NCBI RefSeq assembly: GCF_009755275.1
Contig: NZ_WQLA01000004.1
Location: 62,001 to 126,000, forward strand
Length of the DNA stretch: 64,000 bases
Direction of reading: 5' to 3'
Source: Mucilaginibacter aquatilis
Lineage (GTDB): Bacteria > Bacteroidota > Bacteroidia > Sphingobacteriales > Sphingobacteriaceae
The notes beneath the pieces were generated by a model, which was not told the DNA's origin, searched no databases, and worked only from the letters and a program-made list of their open reading frames with translations. Shown here in pieces: positions 42,848 to 51,037 of this stretch. The first letter of the stretch is position 1. Every line of letters starts with the position of its first letter. The position numbers and the translations under genes are program-made.

Positions 42848-43630
42848 ATGAAACTATCATATTTTGTGATGCTACTTACAACCTCTACCCTTTCTTTAAA
42901 AGTTTGCGGGCAACAGCAGGCCAAACCTCAAGATACAGAGTCATGGACGCCCGTACCGCCAAAGGTTGAAGTTGGTAAAGCAACGCCAATGCTTCCACCT
43001 CCTTCAGATGCTATTATACTATTTAATGGCAAGGGTTTGGATGAATGGGTATCAAATGCTGACAGAAGTCAACCTGCCGCATGGAAAGTTCAAGGCGATG
43101 CAATGGTAGTTGACAAATCGAAAGGGAACATAGAGACCAAACGCTCATTTGGCAGTTACCAGCTACATATTGAGTGGAAAATTCCTGCCAATATTACAGG
43201 CGAAGGCCAGACCCGTGGCAATAGCGGTGTTTTTCTGGCATCGTTAGGTAAAGGCGACCCTGGTTATGAGCTACAGGTTTTAGATTCTTACGAAAACAAG
43301 ACCTACGTAAATGGTATGGCCGGCAGTATTTACAAGCAATTTGCACCGCTGGCAAATGCTGCGCGCAAACCCGGTGAATGGCAAACCTATGATGTTTCCT
43401 GGAGTGCTCCTGTATTTAACGAAGACGGAACTATTAAACAACCGGCAAGTGTAACTGTTATTTGGAACGGAGTTGTTGTACAAAACAACACAGTGCTGCT
43501 TGGACCAACACAATACATTGGTAAGGCGTCATATTCGATAAAGCACGGTAAAAGTCCAATAAAGTTACAGGCGCACGGCGATAAAAGCGAGCCTATCAGC
43601 TTTAGAAATATTTGGATAAGAGAAATTTAA
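42848..43630 (+). CDS. DUF1080 protein, 3-keto-disaccharide hydrolase type
   Basis: A 260-residue exported protein; the N-terminal signal ends near VCGQQ. The DUF1080 jelly-roll starts at about residue 55 (IILFNGKGLDEW) and shows GSYQLHIEWKIP, GNSGVFLAS and YELQVLDSYEN. Members of this family cleave 3-keto-glycosides, and they occur with GMC and Gfo/Idh dehydrogenases. Here it would split the oxidised glycoside in the periplasm. Last gene of the operon, followed by two hairpins. Confidence 0.87.
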   Translation: MKLSYFVMLLTTSTLSLKVCGQQQAKPQDTESWTPVPPKVEVGKATPMLPPPSDAIILFNGKGLDEWVSNADRSQPAAWKVQGDAMVVDKSKGNIETKRSFGSYQLHIEWKIPANITGEGQTRGNSGVFLASLGKGDPGYELQVLDSYENKTYVNGMAGSIYKQFAPLANAARKPGEWQTYDVSWSAPVFNEDGTIKQPASVTVIWNGVVVQNNTVLLGPTQYIGKASYSIKHGKSPIKLQAHGDKSEPISFRNIWIREI

Positions 43631-43650
43631 TAAGCTGATGTATAACTCTT

Positions 43651-43684
43651 AAATACAGCGAAGAATGTTCTCGTCGCTGTATTT
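43651..43684 (+). other. Perfect 11-bp hairpin after the oxidative operon
   Basis: AAATACAGCGA, 12-nt loop, TCGCTGTATTT, 20 bases past the DUF1080 stop and just before the terminator. No T run follows it, so it is more likely a 3'-end stabiliser. Confidence 0.6.
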
Positions 43685-43691
43685 GAAAAAG

Positions 43692-43722
43692 AAAAGCGGA
43701 TTACAAATAGTAATCCGCTTTT
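43692..43722. terminator. Bidirectional terminator, oxidative operon / GFOR-like gene
   Basis: AAAAGCGGATTA, loop CAAATAG, TAATCCGCTTTT: a perfect 12-bp stem with A and T runs. It serves the plus-strand operon and, 3 bases after its stop codon, the convergent minus-strand gene. Confidence 0.92.
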
Positions 43723-43725
43723 CTT

Positions 43726-45063
43726 TCATAGCTCAGGCTCCGGACCGCGCCAGGTATTTTTGCTTCCCAAGCCTTTAATCTTTATCGGCTTACCTTCTTT
43801 AGCCGATTGATAAATTGCCTCCATCAAGATATGGTCTTGCAGGCCTTCTTCGCCGGGTGTAAACGGTTTCTTATTTTTCAATATACAGTCTGAAAAATGA
43901 TCCATTTCTGCTCCAAACTGGTCAATTTCGGCTATGCCCAGGTCTTCCTGGCGCTCAAGCATACCATCGGCACGTGCGGTTTTTAACTTTTGCCCTTTGT
44001 AAGCATATGCTTTATCTAAATGTAGCCATCCCTTTTGGCAATTAACTCTGTAGTGTCTGCTTTCATGCACATCGTAATGCGTGGTACAGCTTGCATAAAT
44101 GCCATTGGCAAAACGCATCTGCCACGATACCATTTCTTCAACTTCGGCAAAAAGTGGATTGCCGGGTGTACTATAACTATATGCAAATACCTCTTCCGGT
44201 TCTGCATCCAAAATAAAGCGAGTGGTGTTGAGGCAGTACAAACCAATATCGGGTAATGCTCCGCCCCCGGCCAGTGCCTTTTTATGTCGCCAATGATCAA
44301 CGTTGGCCGTGCTTTGAGAGTTTGATGCCTCAACATACTTTACTAAACCAAATTCTTTTGCTGTTAAAATTTCGCGCAGCTTACGGTTATGCGGCTGATA
44401 GTGTATACGATAAGCAATCATCAGTTTAACACCTGCTTTGTTACACGCAGCAATCATATCGCGGCATTCATCAGCGGTATTAGCCATTGGCTTTTCACAT
44501 AATATGTGTTTACCGGCTTTTGCTCCTCTAATAACAAATTCCTTATGCAATCCGTTTGGCAATACAATGTATATTACATCAACATCTTTATTGTCCTTTA
44601 AACGGTCGTAGTTTTTATAGTCGTAACAGTTTTCAGGACTGATGCCGTATTGCTGAGCCACCTTCTTCATCTTATCAGGACTAGCGCTTACTAAAGCCGC
44701 AAGCTTTGATTTTTTGCAATTGTTAAGAGCCGGAAGCAACTCCTCCAGGGATAGATGTCCCAACCCAACTATGGCATAGCCAATGCGCCTGTCGGGAGGT
44801 AGCGGTGTAGGTGTTGGTGCCGATTTCTGATCTGCGTCAGATTTCCACTGCTCCAACACAATCGGTTCCTCCAAACTGGGTGGAATATTAGCCGGTGGCG
44901 ACAAAGCTTTTTTATTCGTGGATTGCGCATAGGCATTGTTATCAACCAATCCATTTAAAGCTACAGCGCCTGCAGCACCTGCTATTATTGATTTGCCGGA
45001 TAGGGACAAAAACTGTTTGCGACTTATACCATCAGGCTGAACTTCGGTTTCCTTGTTATTCAT
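43726..45063 (-). CDS. Exported GFOR-like Gfo/Idh/MocA oxidoreductase
   Basis: A 445-residue oxidoreductase with an RK-variant Tat-like start (SRKQFLSLSGKSIIAG) and a Pro-rich linker (about 75-92, APTPTPLPPDRR) before the Rossmann motif YAIVGLGHLSLEEL. The catalytic-lysine motif is CEKPMANT, and AYRIHYQPHN and LPDIGLYCLN follow. This matches the glucose-fructose oxidoreductase branch, in which the cofactor is carried through Tat. Last gene of the minus-strand SusCD block, 137 bp after the esterase gene. Confidence 0.87.
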   Translation of the reverse strand: MNNKETEVQPDGISRKQFLSLSGKSIIAGAAGAVALNGLVDNNAYAQSTNKKALSPPANIPPSLEEPIVLEQWKSDADQKSAPTPTPLPPDRRIGYAIVGLGHLSLEELLPALNNCKKSKLAALVSASPDKMKKVAQQYGISPENCYDYKNYDRLKDNKDVDVIYIVLPNGLHKEFVIRGAKAGKHILCEKPMANTADECRDMIAACNKAGVKLMIAYRIHYQPHNRKLREILTAKEFGLVKYVEASNSQSTANVDHWRHKKALAGGGALPDIGLYCLNTTRFILDAEPEEVFAYSYSTPGNPLFAEVEEMVSWQMRFANGIYASCTTHYDVHESRHYRVNCQKGWLHLDKAYAYKGQKLKTARADGMLERQEDLGIAEIDQFGAEMDHFSDCILKNKKPFTPGEEGLQDHILMEAIYQSAKEGKPIKIKGLGSKNTWRGPEPEL

Positions 45064-45200
45064 GCGATATTTGTTAAACGTAGCAGCTCCAAGCCAGTAC
45101 AGAATTTAGTCACAGCCTGGGTACTAGTACGCTTTTGTATCAACTGTATTTCAGCACGAATTGTTCGCAACTGAGCTGGCAAAGTTCAAGTCTTCGGAAA

Positions 45201-46433
45201 TTATTTTTGGTAGTGATAATTGGCAAACTCAATAAATCTCTCCCAATCATAAACGTTAAGGTCATGCTTGCCCGTGCGGAAATGATAGCCAATAGTTGAC
45301 TTGATGATAGGTGAATTTACAGCAGGAGGCTGTGGCGGTAGTGCTGTGTTTGATTTGTATAAATTGTATACTGGTAAAGCGTTTATAAGTGCAAGGTATG
45401 ATCCTCTCGGGTCGGCCCACCGGTCTTCAGTTGCATTGGTAGTATAAACCGGCCTGGGAGCAATAAGAGAAATTAACATATGTTGATCAACAGGCAGCTC
45501 ATTCACCTTTGTGCTGTAATCTTTGTAGGTATCGGCAAACCAATAGCCAAACTGTTTAGTAACCAAACTTATTGTTTCGCCATACTGCCTGCGTGCCAAT
45601 GAAGCTCCCGTACTACCCGAACAACTGCTGAATATTAAAGCAAAACGCTGGTCGAGCGCACCTGCCCACAACGAAGTTTTTCCTCCTCTAGAATGGCCAA
45701 CCAAGGCAACCTTTTTTGCATCAATGTCTTTGTCAGTTTCCAGGTAATCCATTACTCTGCTGGCGGCCCAGGCCCAGGCACCAATAGCTTTCATACCGTT
45801 CTTTTGGTTCAACAGCTCTGGGTATAGTTTATCAAGCACGCCGTGTTGGTAGCTATCTTTCCTGTCGGGTGCCGCATCACCTACATGAAATGCTGCAATG
45901 GCGTAACCCTTTTCAATTAAAAGCTCGGCAGGCCAAAACGTGCTTTTTACGGCGCGCAATGGGTCGGTATTACGCTTGCTACGGTTATTAATCAACAAAA
46001 ATAAGGGCGAAGGCTTATTACGTTTGTTTGGCACAAACATTACAACTGGAATGCCTATTGTATTTCCCTTATTCCAGATGTGAACGATGATTTCCTTTGA
46101 ACTTGCAAGCCCGTTCATAGCTGTGTCTGTAGTTTTAGTAACCTCAAACCTAATGCTGTCAAAACGTGATGGTGTTTGGCCATAAACATTATTTTTGAAC
46201 AGTTCTATTATCTCCGCCCGTCTTGATTTCTCCCACATTGCCTTATTTTTCACGGGTAGACCTGTGGTGGTAACTAAAGGATCGGGCAAAATATATTTAG
46301 GAACGGCTTCCTCGTCGTAATTTACTATTTCGCCCATAAACTTATCTGTTTTTTGAGCGTACGTACTGTTGCCAAATAGAACCAGCAAGCAAACAGCAAT
46401 TTTAAGCGTTGATGTGATTTGAAAGGTTTTCAT
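45201..46433 (-). CDS. CE15-like glucuronoyl esterase
   Basis: A 410-residue secreted alpha/beta hydrolase (signal peptide ending TYAQ). Serine nucleophile Ser248 is in GHSRGGKTSLWAGALD; then SSCSGSTGASLARR, the IAPRPVYTTNATEDRWADP stretch and the catalytic His region YHFRTGKHDLN. This is the bacterial CE15 pattern; CE15 enzymes cut ester bonds between glucuronic acid and lignin alcohols or other groups. An acetyl-xylan-type esterase is the alternative. Upstream lies an intrinsic terminator, so it may be expressed at a lower level than the SusCD genes. Confidence 0.82.
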   Translation of the reverse strand: MKTFQITSTLKIAVCLLVLFGNSTYAQKTDKFMGEIVNYDEEAVPKYILPDPLVTTTGLPVKNKAMWEKSRRAEIIELFKNNVYGQTPSRFDSIRFEVTKTTDTAMNGLASSKEIIVHIWNKGNTIGIPVVMFVPNKRNKPSPLFLLINNRSKRNTDPLRAVKSTFWPAELLIEKGYAIAAFHVGDAAPDRKDSYQHGVLDKLYPELLNQKNGMKAIGAWAWAASRVMDYLETDKDIDAKKVALVGHSRGGKTSLWAGALDQRFALIFSSCSGSTGASLARRQYGETISLVTKQFGYWFADTYKDYSTKVNELPVDQHMLISLIAPRPVYTTNATEDRWADPRGSYLALINALPVYNLYKSNTALPPQPPAVNSPIIKSTIGYHFRTGKHDLNVYDWERFIEFANYHYQK

Positions 46434-46448
46434 TTTAAGGTTTTACTT

Positions 46449-46494
46449 AAAAAGCGCTTTATGTAAGCTTGTAAGCAAACACAAAACGCTTTTT
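46449..46494 (-). terminator. Internal terminator/attenuator between DUF4832 and CE15 genes
   Basis: On the minus strand: AAAAAGCGTTTT, 22-nt loop, AAAGCGCTTTTT (12-bp stem with one G-U pair and terminal T run); the loop holds a small GCTT/AAGC hairpin. It lies in the 79-bp gap between two genes of the same direction. Confidence 0.65.
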
Positions 46495-46512
46495 ATCATC
46501 AGTAAATTAGGT

Positions 46513-48072
46513 TTATTTTATTTGAACGTTCATAAGTTTTAACCAGCCGGCAGTAGTCATATCACCGTTTACAGCAAGCCGTATACCTGGCTGGTTCTCT
46601 TTTTGAGCATCAATAATAGCAACTGCCCAAGTGTAAGTTCCGGCAGGTAAATCGGCCTTGGCTTTCAGCTCATACCTTGCAGGCGTGCCTTTAAGCCAGG
46701 TAGATGGTTCGGCTTTCTCATCAACAAATACCTTTTTTACTGCGCCCGCAGCATCAAGTAATGCAAAGGCAACTTTGTACTTATAATTCCATTGCGGAAT
46801 ATTGTTAGGAAAATAGCCCCACCCCATATTACGCCAGCGGTGAGTAATAGTGCCTTCTTCGCCGCTTTTTAAAGTCTCGGGCAAGTAAACCTGGTCAGGG
46901 TATAAACGGTAGCCGCCTTCGGTTGTAAACCTCTGCACTAATGAGAATGACTTGGTAAACCAGCTATCAATTTCACCTACACGAAAATCCATCATGTTAA
47001 CAGCAGCTTCGGCGGATGCATCAAACTCGCCCTGACGAACGTCTTCCGGATGGTTTTCCCGGTATTTCCCACTAGGATCCGTCCAGTAACGGTGGGTACC
47101 TGTAGTTATCCAGCCGCCTTCCATAATAACCGGGCGTTTAAAGTTCCAGGTTTTGGTAAACTGCTTCTCCCAGCTTTGGTAGTAGTCTGTCATACCAAAC
47201 GCATCTTGCCGTAGGCTGTAGCCCTTATTAATGGCTTTAACCAGTAACCTATCGCTGTTTGCATTTGCAGCCCCCCAACTTGCAGGGTGACCAACCAAAC
47301 GGTGATAGTTAATAACCAAAGGCACCTTTGTAAATTGCTGACTGTACAAATCAGTAACCCAATCAAAAACCTCTTCTTTAAGCTTCTCTGTGTTTGGGGT
47401 AACAGCTGCACCAATTTGTTCGTAAACCACATTGTGCGCTTCGCCCCATTTGCCCAAGCCGTAAGCATCAATAAATGATGTTTTCTTAGGATCATTAAAG
47501 TCCTTAGCAAGCTCGGTTATAAATTTTGCGTAATACTGTTTAAAAACAGCATCCTGCGGGTACGGCGTTCGGCGCGCAGGGAACGATGCATTTTCAAGAT
47601 AGAATTTGGCACCAGCATCAAACACGAATTGAGGAGTATTCAAGCCCTGGTCGCGGCCATCAACTACAATACGAAAGGCTATTGGCAGGCCTCTGTCTTC
47701 AGCGCCCTTTATAAGTTTTCCTAAGGCCGAATTCGGATCGCGCCAAGCGTATACGCCATCGGCTGGGTTAAGTTTAGCCCAGCTTGTACGTATATAGCAA
47801 GCCGATGCGTAATCAGATGCCTTTACTGATTTTCCTAAATCAGGAACATAAAAGTTCAGATCCCAATAATTAGCATTGTCGGCACCGGCATACATTACCC
47901 AACCGTTAAGCGGGTTACGAAACACGGTGCTGCGGTTATAATTGGGTTTTACCAGTGTACCTGATATGGGTTTAGCGTCGTTATCTGAATCTTTTTTGCA
48001 CGCTAATGCTGCTACACATAATAAGGCGGTAGTGAGTTTTAAAAGCATTAGATTATAACTTGATTTTATCAT
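46513..48072 (-). CDS. DUF4832-type lipoprotein, putative TIM-barrel glycosidase
   Basis: A 519-residue lipoprotein (lipobox ALAC, then KKDSDNDAK, an acidic surface-export-like start). The middle resembles a glycosidase-like barrel: NPLNGWVMYAG, YIRTSWAKLNPADGVYAW, AYGLGKWGEAHN (a possible acid/base Glu) and PVIMEGGW (a possible nucleophile Glu). The C-terminal beta domain (THRWRNMGWGYFPNNIPQW) is of the DUF4832 type. No family-level activity is established, so it is an unclassified candidate glycosidase of the SusCD block. Confidence 0.7.
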   Translation of the reverse strand: MIKSSYNLMLLKLTTALLCVAALACKKDSDNDAKPISGTLVKPNYNRSTVFRNPLNGWVMYAGADNANYWDLNFYVPDLGKSVKASDYASACYIRTSWAKLNPADGVYAWRDPNSALGKLIKGAEDRGLPIAFRIVVDGRDQGLNTPQFVFDAGAKFYLENASFPARRTPYPQDAVFKQYYAKFITELAKDFNDPKKTSFIDAYGLGKWGEAHNVVYEQIGAAVTPNTEKLKEEVFDWVTDLYSQQFTKVPLVINYHRLVGHPASWGAANANSDRLLVKAINKGYSLRQDAFGMTDYYQSWEKQFTKTWNFKRPVIMEGGWITTGTHRYWTDPSGKYRENHPEDVRQGEFDASAEAAVNMMDFRVGEIDSWFTKSFSLVQRFTTEGGYRLYPDQVYLPETLKSGEEGTITHRWRNMGWGYFPNNIPQWNYKYKVAFALLDAAGAVKKVFVDEKAEPSTWLKGTPARYELKAKADLPAGTYTWAVAIIDAQKENQPGIRLAVNGDMTTAGWLKLMNVQIK

Positions 48073-48113
48073 TTTGAGTATCGTATTTAAGTATAAATCA
48101 CACTTAATTTTCC

Positions 48114-49310
48114 TTATCTCCTGTCTGCCAGTATGGTCATGTTACGCAGGTCGAAAATTATGATATTAGTACCCGATGGAATGGTATAATAAGAGTTGCG
48201 TTGCGCACTGGAATTACCTCCCGCTAACGGAGCTACCGTACCCACGCTCAAGGCTAGTTCCTGCGAAGTTCCGGTTGAAGTTAACGGACAGCTGAATGCG
48301 TACGCCAAATTTTTATTATTATCATTACCGCCATATACTATAAACTTGGTTTTGCCCACACGGCCGCCGGTGTACACCAAAATCTGCGGATCGGCCACAC
48401 TCACCTGGCAATCCATTTTTATAGGTACTAAAAAACTATTTATTTGTCCGTGCATCCATAGCTCATTAACAGTGGTGCTGATAGGCGTAGCTGCATTGCC
48501 CCACTGTACAATTTTTGGCTGCAAGGCTTTTGCAGGTGAATAAATGGTTGCTGTAGCTTTAAGTAAGTTAACTACCACCCTGTATTCGCCCGCTGTTTCA
48601 ATTTTCCAACCAAATGGGGTTTCGCTTAAGTTTGTACCAACTGTGGTACCATCTTTAAGTGTGCTGCTACCATCGGTAGCTGTTATATAGTTTGTTTTAC
48701 CATTTGTTTCCACCGGAATTTGTAGTTCGCCAGGTTGCAGGTTTAATACAAATGCGTATTGATTTAAATCCTCAATGGTTTTTTGCATTTCAACACGGTT
48801 GTTACCGGGCACAGCGGTTCCGCCTACAGATACCTTTTTAGGTAACACATTTATCCTCACCGTACGCACTTCAGGTGCTTCAAAAGTAGCCCCGCCTTCC
48901 CATTGAGCCACTACCCTAAATTCGAGCGTGAATGGCTTGTTGGTAGCAACCTTCCATTTTTGGTTTGCCCAGTTCAACAGTTGCGCCGAGGTGAAACTTT
49001 TGGTAAAAACACCATCATCCTCATAGGTCATAATAGCGGTTGACGAACCGAAGTTATTACCAAGTACATCGAGCTTGGTAATGTAAGTGACCATGTGATC
49101 GTCTGACTGATTACGGGCCTTATCCCAATTGAATGTCAGTATATCTTTACCCGGATCGTTCTCGTCTAGCGTTATATTCTCTGATGAAACCTTAAGTTCC
49201 AATGTCTCCTGAACCTTTTCAATGTCATTTATTTCGTGCTTACATGCCGTTAGGCAGGCAATCATGAATAAAAGGCTCCACGAGTTAAATAAATATTTAA
49301 CTTTTTTCAT
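48114..49310 (-). CDS. SusE/SusF-like surface lipoprotein
   Basis: A 398-residue lipoprotein (lipobox LTAC, then KHEIND). The N-terminal SusE domain has FNWDKARNQSDDHMVTYITKLDVLGNNF; an Ig-like and a second beta module follow (GGTAVPGNNRVEMQKT, then WGNAATPISTTV). It should bind glycan at the surface for the partner SusCD pair. The binding-site aromatics cannot be assigned from sequence alone. Located 62 bp after susD. Confidence 0.78.
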   Translation of the reverse strand: MKKVKYLFNSWSLLFMIACLTACKHEINDIEKVQETLELKVSSENITLDENDPGKDILTFNWDKARNQSDDHMVTYITKLDVLGNNFGSSTAIMTYEDDGVFTKSFTSAQLLNWANQKWKVATNKPFTLEFRVVAQWEGGATFEAPEVRTVRINVLPKKVSVGGTAVPGNNRVEMQKTIEDLNQYAFVLNLQPGELQIPVETNGKTNYITATDGSSTLKDGTTVGTNLSETPFGWKIETAGEYRVVVNLLKATATIYSPAKALQPKIVQWGNAATPISTTVNELWMHGQINSFLVPIKMDCQVSVADPQILVYTGGRVGKTKFIVYGGNDNNKNLAYAFSCPLTSTGTSQELALSVGTVAPLAGGNSSAQRNSYYTIPSGTNIIIFDLRNMTILADRR

Positions 49311-49372
49311 GCAGTTAATGCTTAAATTAATTATTGTGATTGGTTTTTAATATCAGTATACCATGACCTACT

Positions 49373-51019
49373 CTACCTACCATAGCCTGGGTTTTGCGGA
49401 AAAGGAGCATCGCGGTTGGCATCAATTATGGTTTGTGGTATTGGCCACAATATATTGTTTGATGTTATTTTATCGCGGATGGCGCCATTGTATGCTTTTA
49501 CCCTATCAACCAATTTGTTAGTACGTACAAGTGTAAATCTGCGGCTCTCCTCACCTGCCAGTTCACGGATGCGTTCATCAAGTAAAAAATCCATGTTCAT
49601 CTGTGCACCTGTAACGGTTGAAGCGCCTGCTCTTTTACGTACCTCATTCACGGCATCAGCTGCTTTTTGCGGATTGTTTTGCCCCAGGCAAGCTTCAGCA
49701 AGCAGCAAATAGGTCTCTGCTAAACGAAACTTCATGCGATCTTTATAGCTGCCGGTTAAGCTTAAGTTTTCGGCACGACCGTAAAAGAATTTGGTTATAG
49801 TTGGGAACAAGCTTTTGGTAGAAAACCAGGTTTGCTCGGTTATACTGGCTTTTTTACCATTTAAAGCAGCATCATTTGGGTTGTTATAGTACCAGTTGCG
49901 TTTAATATTGTAATTAGAATTACGAATATCTGAGGCCTCAAAAATACCTGCCACATTACCAGATGCATTGGTGCCATTAGTACCTACCCACCATTTCATC
50001 GGTACCAATTGAGCTAAACCACGGCCACCTAATGTGTCGGCCAAAACGAAGCCGCTAATGTCGGGGTATTTTGGAATCCAGGCGCGGCGGGTCCAATCGT
50101 CGGAGTTTGTACCACCACCAATAGCATTAAATTCAAACTGCAGCACCCAAATGCTTTCGCGGTTACCGTTCTTTAATCTGTTTTGATTGTTCTCTACAAA
50201 CAAGTCACTGAATACATCTCCGGGCTTGTCTTTACCTGCACCAAAACGAGTTTTCATGAGGCTGTAGTTGCCGCTGTTTATAACTGAAAGTGCTGCTTGT
50301 TCAGCCAGCTGGTACTCGCCCTGCATGAGGTACATTTCGCTTAGCAGGTGATTGGCAGCCCATTTAGTAACCTTACCTTCTTTAACCTGATCAGGATTTG
50401 CCGGCAGGTTCTCTGCTGCAAACTTCAAATCATCAACAATATGACCTATCACTTCAGCTTTCGGCGTGCGTGTAAAGTTCAGCTTAAAATCATATAGAAT
50501 GGTTTCAACATAAGGTACATCACCATAAAGGTAAACCAGCGTGCGGTAAGCATAAGCTCTAAAAAATTTTGCCTCGGCCTGGAAGCGTACCTTATCAGAG
50601 GGCGAATCCCAGTTGGTGTTTTTTTCTGAATACACCAGCATTAAGTTGGCCGATGAAATTAAGCTGTAAGCCCAATTCCAATATGAACCAACAAAGCGTT
50701 CGGCCGGTGTGAGTGTTAAGTTTGCAAATGCCATTAATGAGGCATCGCTGTTTATTACGTCGGCAATATCAGTTGCGGCCTGTAAGGCTTCATAAGGGCA
50801 TGCACCATTATGTAGAAAGGCGCCGCCCTCACCAAAAGTGTTATATTCTGACCGGGTTAGTGCGTACAAACCTGCACTACCTACCTCAAAACCATATGTA
50901 CTTGTAAATGTATTTGTTGGAGCTAGTTCAGTTTTCAGCTCCTCATCTAAAAATTTTTTACACCCGCCTAATGAGATGAGCACAATAAGCGTAAAGCTTG
51001 CTTTTATAAATTTATTCAT
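49373..51019 (-). CDS. SusD-like glycan-binding lipoprotein (second locus)
   Basis: A 548-residue RagB/SusD lipoprotein: lipobox GGC (Cys20), then KKFLDEELKT. SusD core motifs AEAKFFRAYAYRTLVYLYGDVPYVE (cited in part) and the C-terminal LLDERIRELAGEESRRFTLVRT. It pairs with the SusC protein encoded 18 bp upstream to bind and import an oligosaccharide of the second locus. Confidence 0.95.
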   Translation of the reverse strand: MNKFIKASFTLIVLISLGGCKKFLDEELKTELAPTNTFTSTYGFEVGSAGLYALTRSEYNTFGEGGAFLHNGACPYEALQAATDIADVINSDASLMAFANLTLTPAERFVGSYWNWAYSLISSANLMLVYSEKNTNWDSPSDKVRFQAEAKFFRAYAYRTLVYLYGDVPYVETILYDFKLNFTRTPKAEVIGHIVDDLKFAAENLPANPDQVKEGKVTKWAANHLLSEMYLMQGEYQLAEQAALSVINSGNYSLMKTRFGAGKDKPGDVFSDLFVENNQNRLKNGNRESIWVLQFEFNAIGGGTNSDDWTRRAWIPKYPDISGFVLADTLGGRGLAQLVPMKWWVGTNGTNASGNVAGIFEASDIRNSNYNIKRNWYYNNPNDAALNGKKASITEQTWFSTKSLFPTITKFFYGRAENLSLTGSYKDRMKFRLAETYLLLAEACLGQNNPQKAADAVNEVRKRAGASTVTGAQMNMDFLLDERIRELAGEESRRFTLVRTNKLVDRVKAYNGAIRDKITSNNILWPIPQTIIDANRDAPFPQNPGYGR

Positions 51020-51037
51020 GTTACGTGTGTTTTGCCG

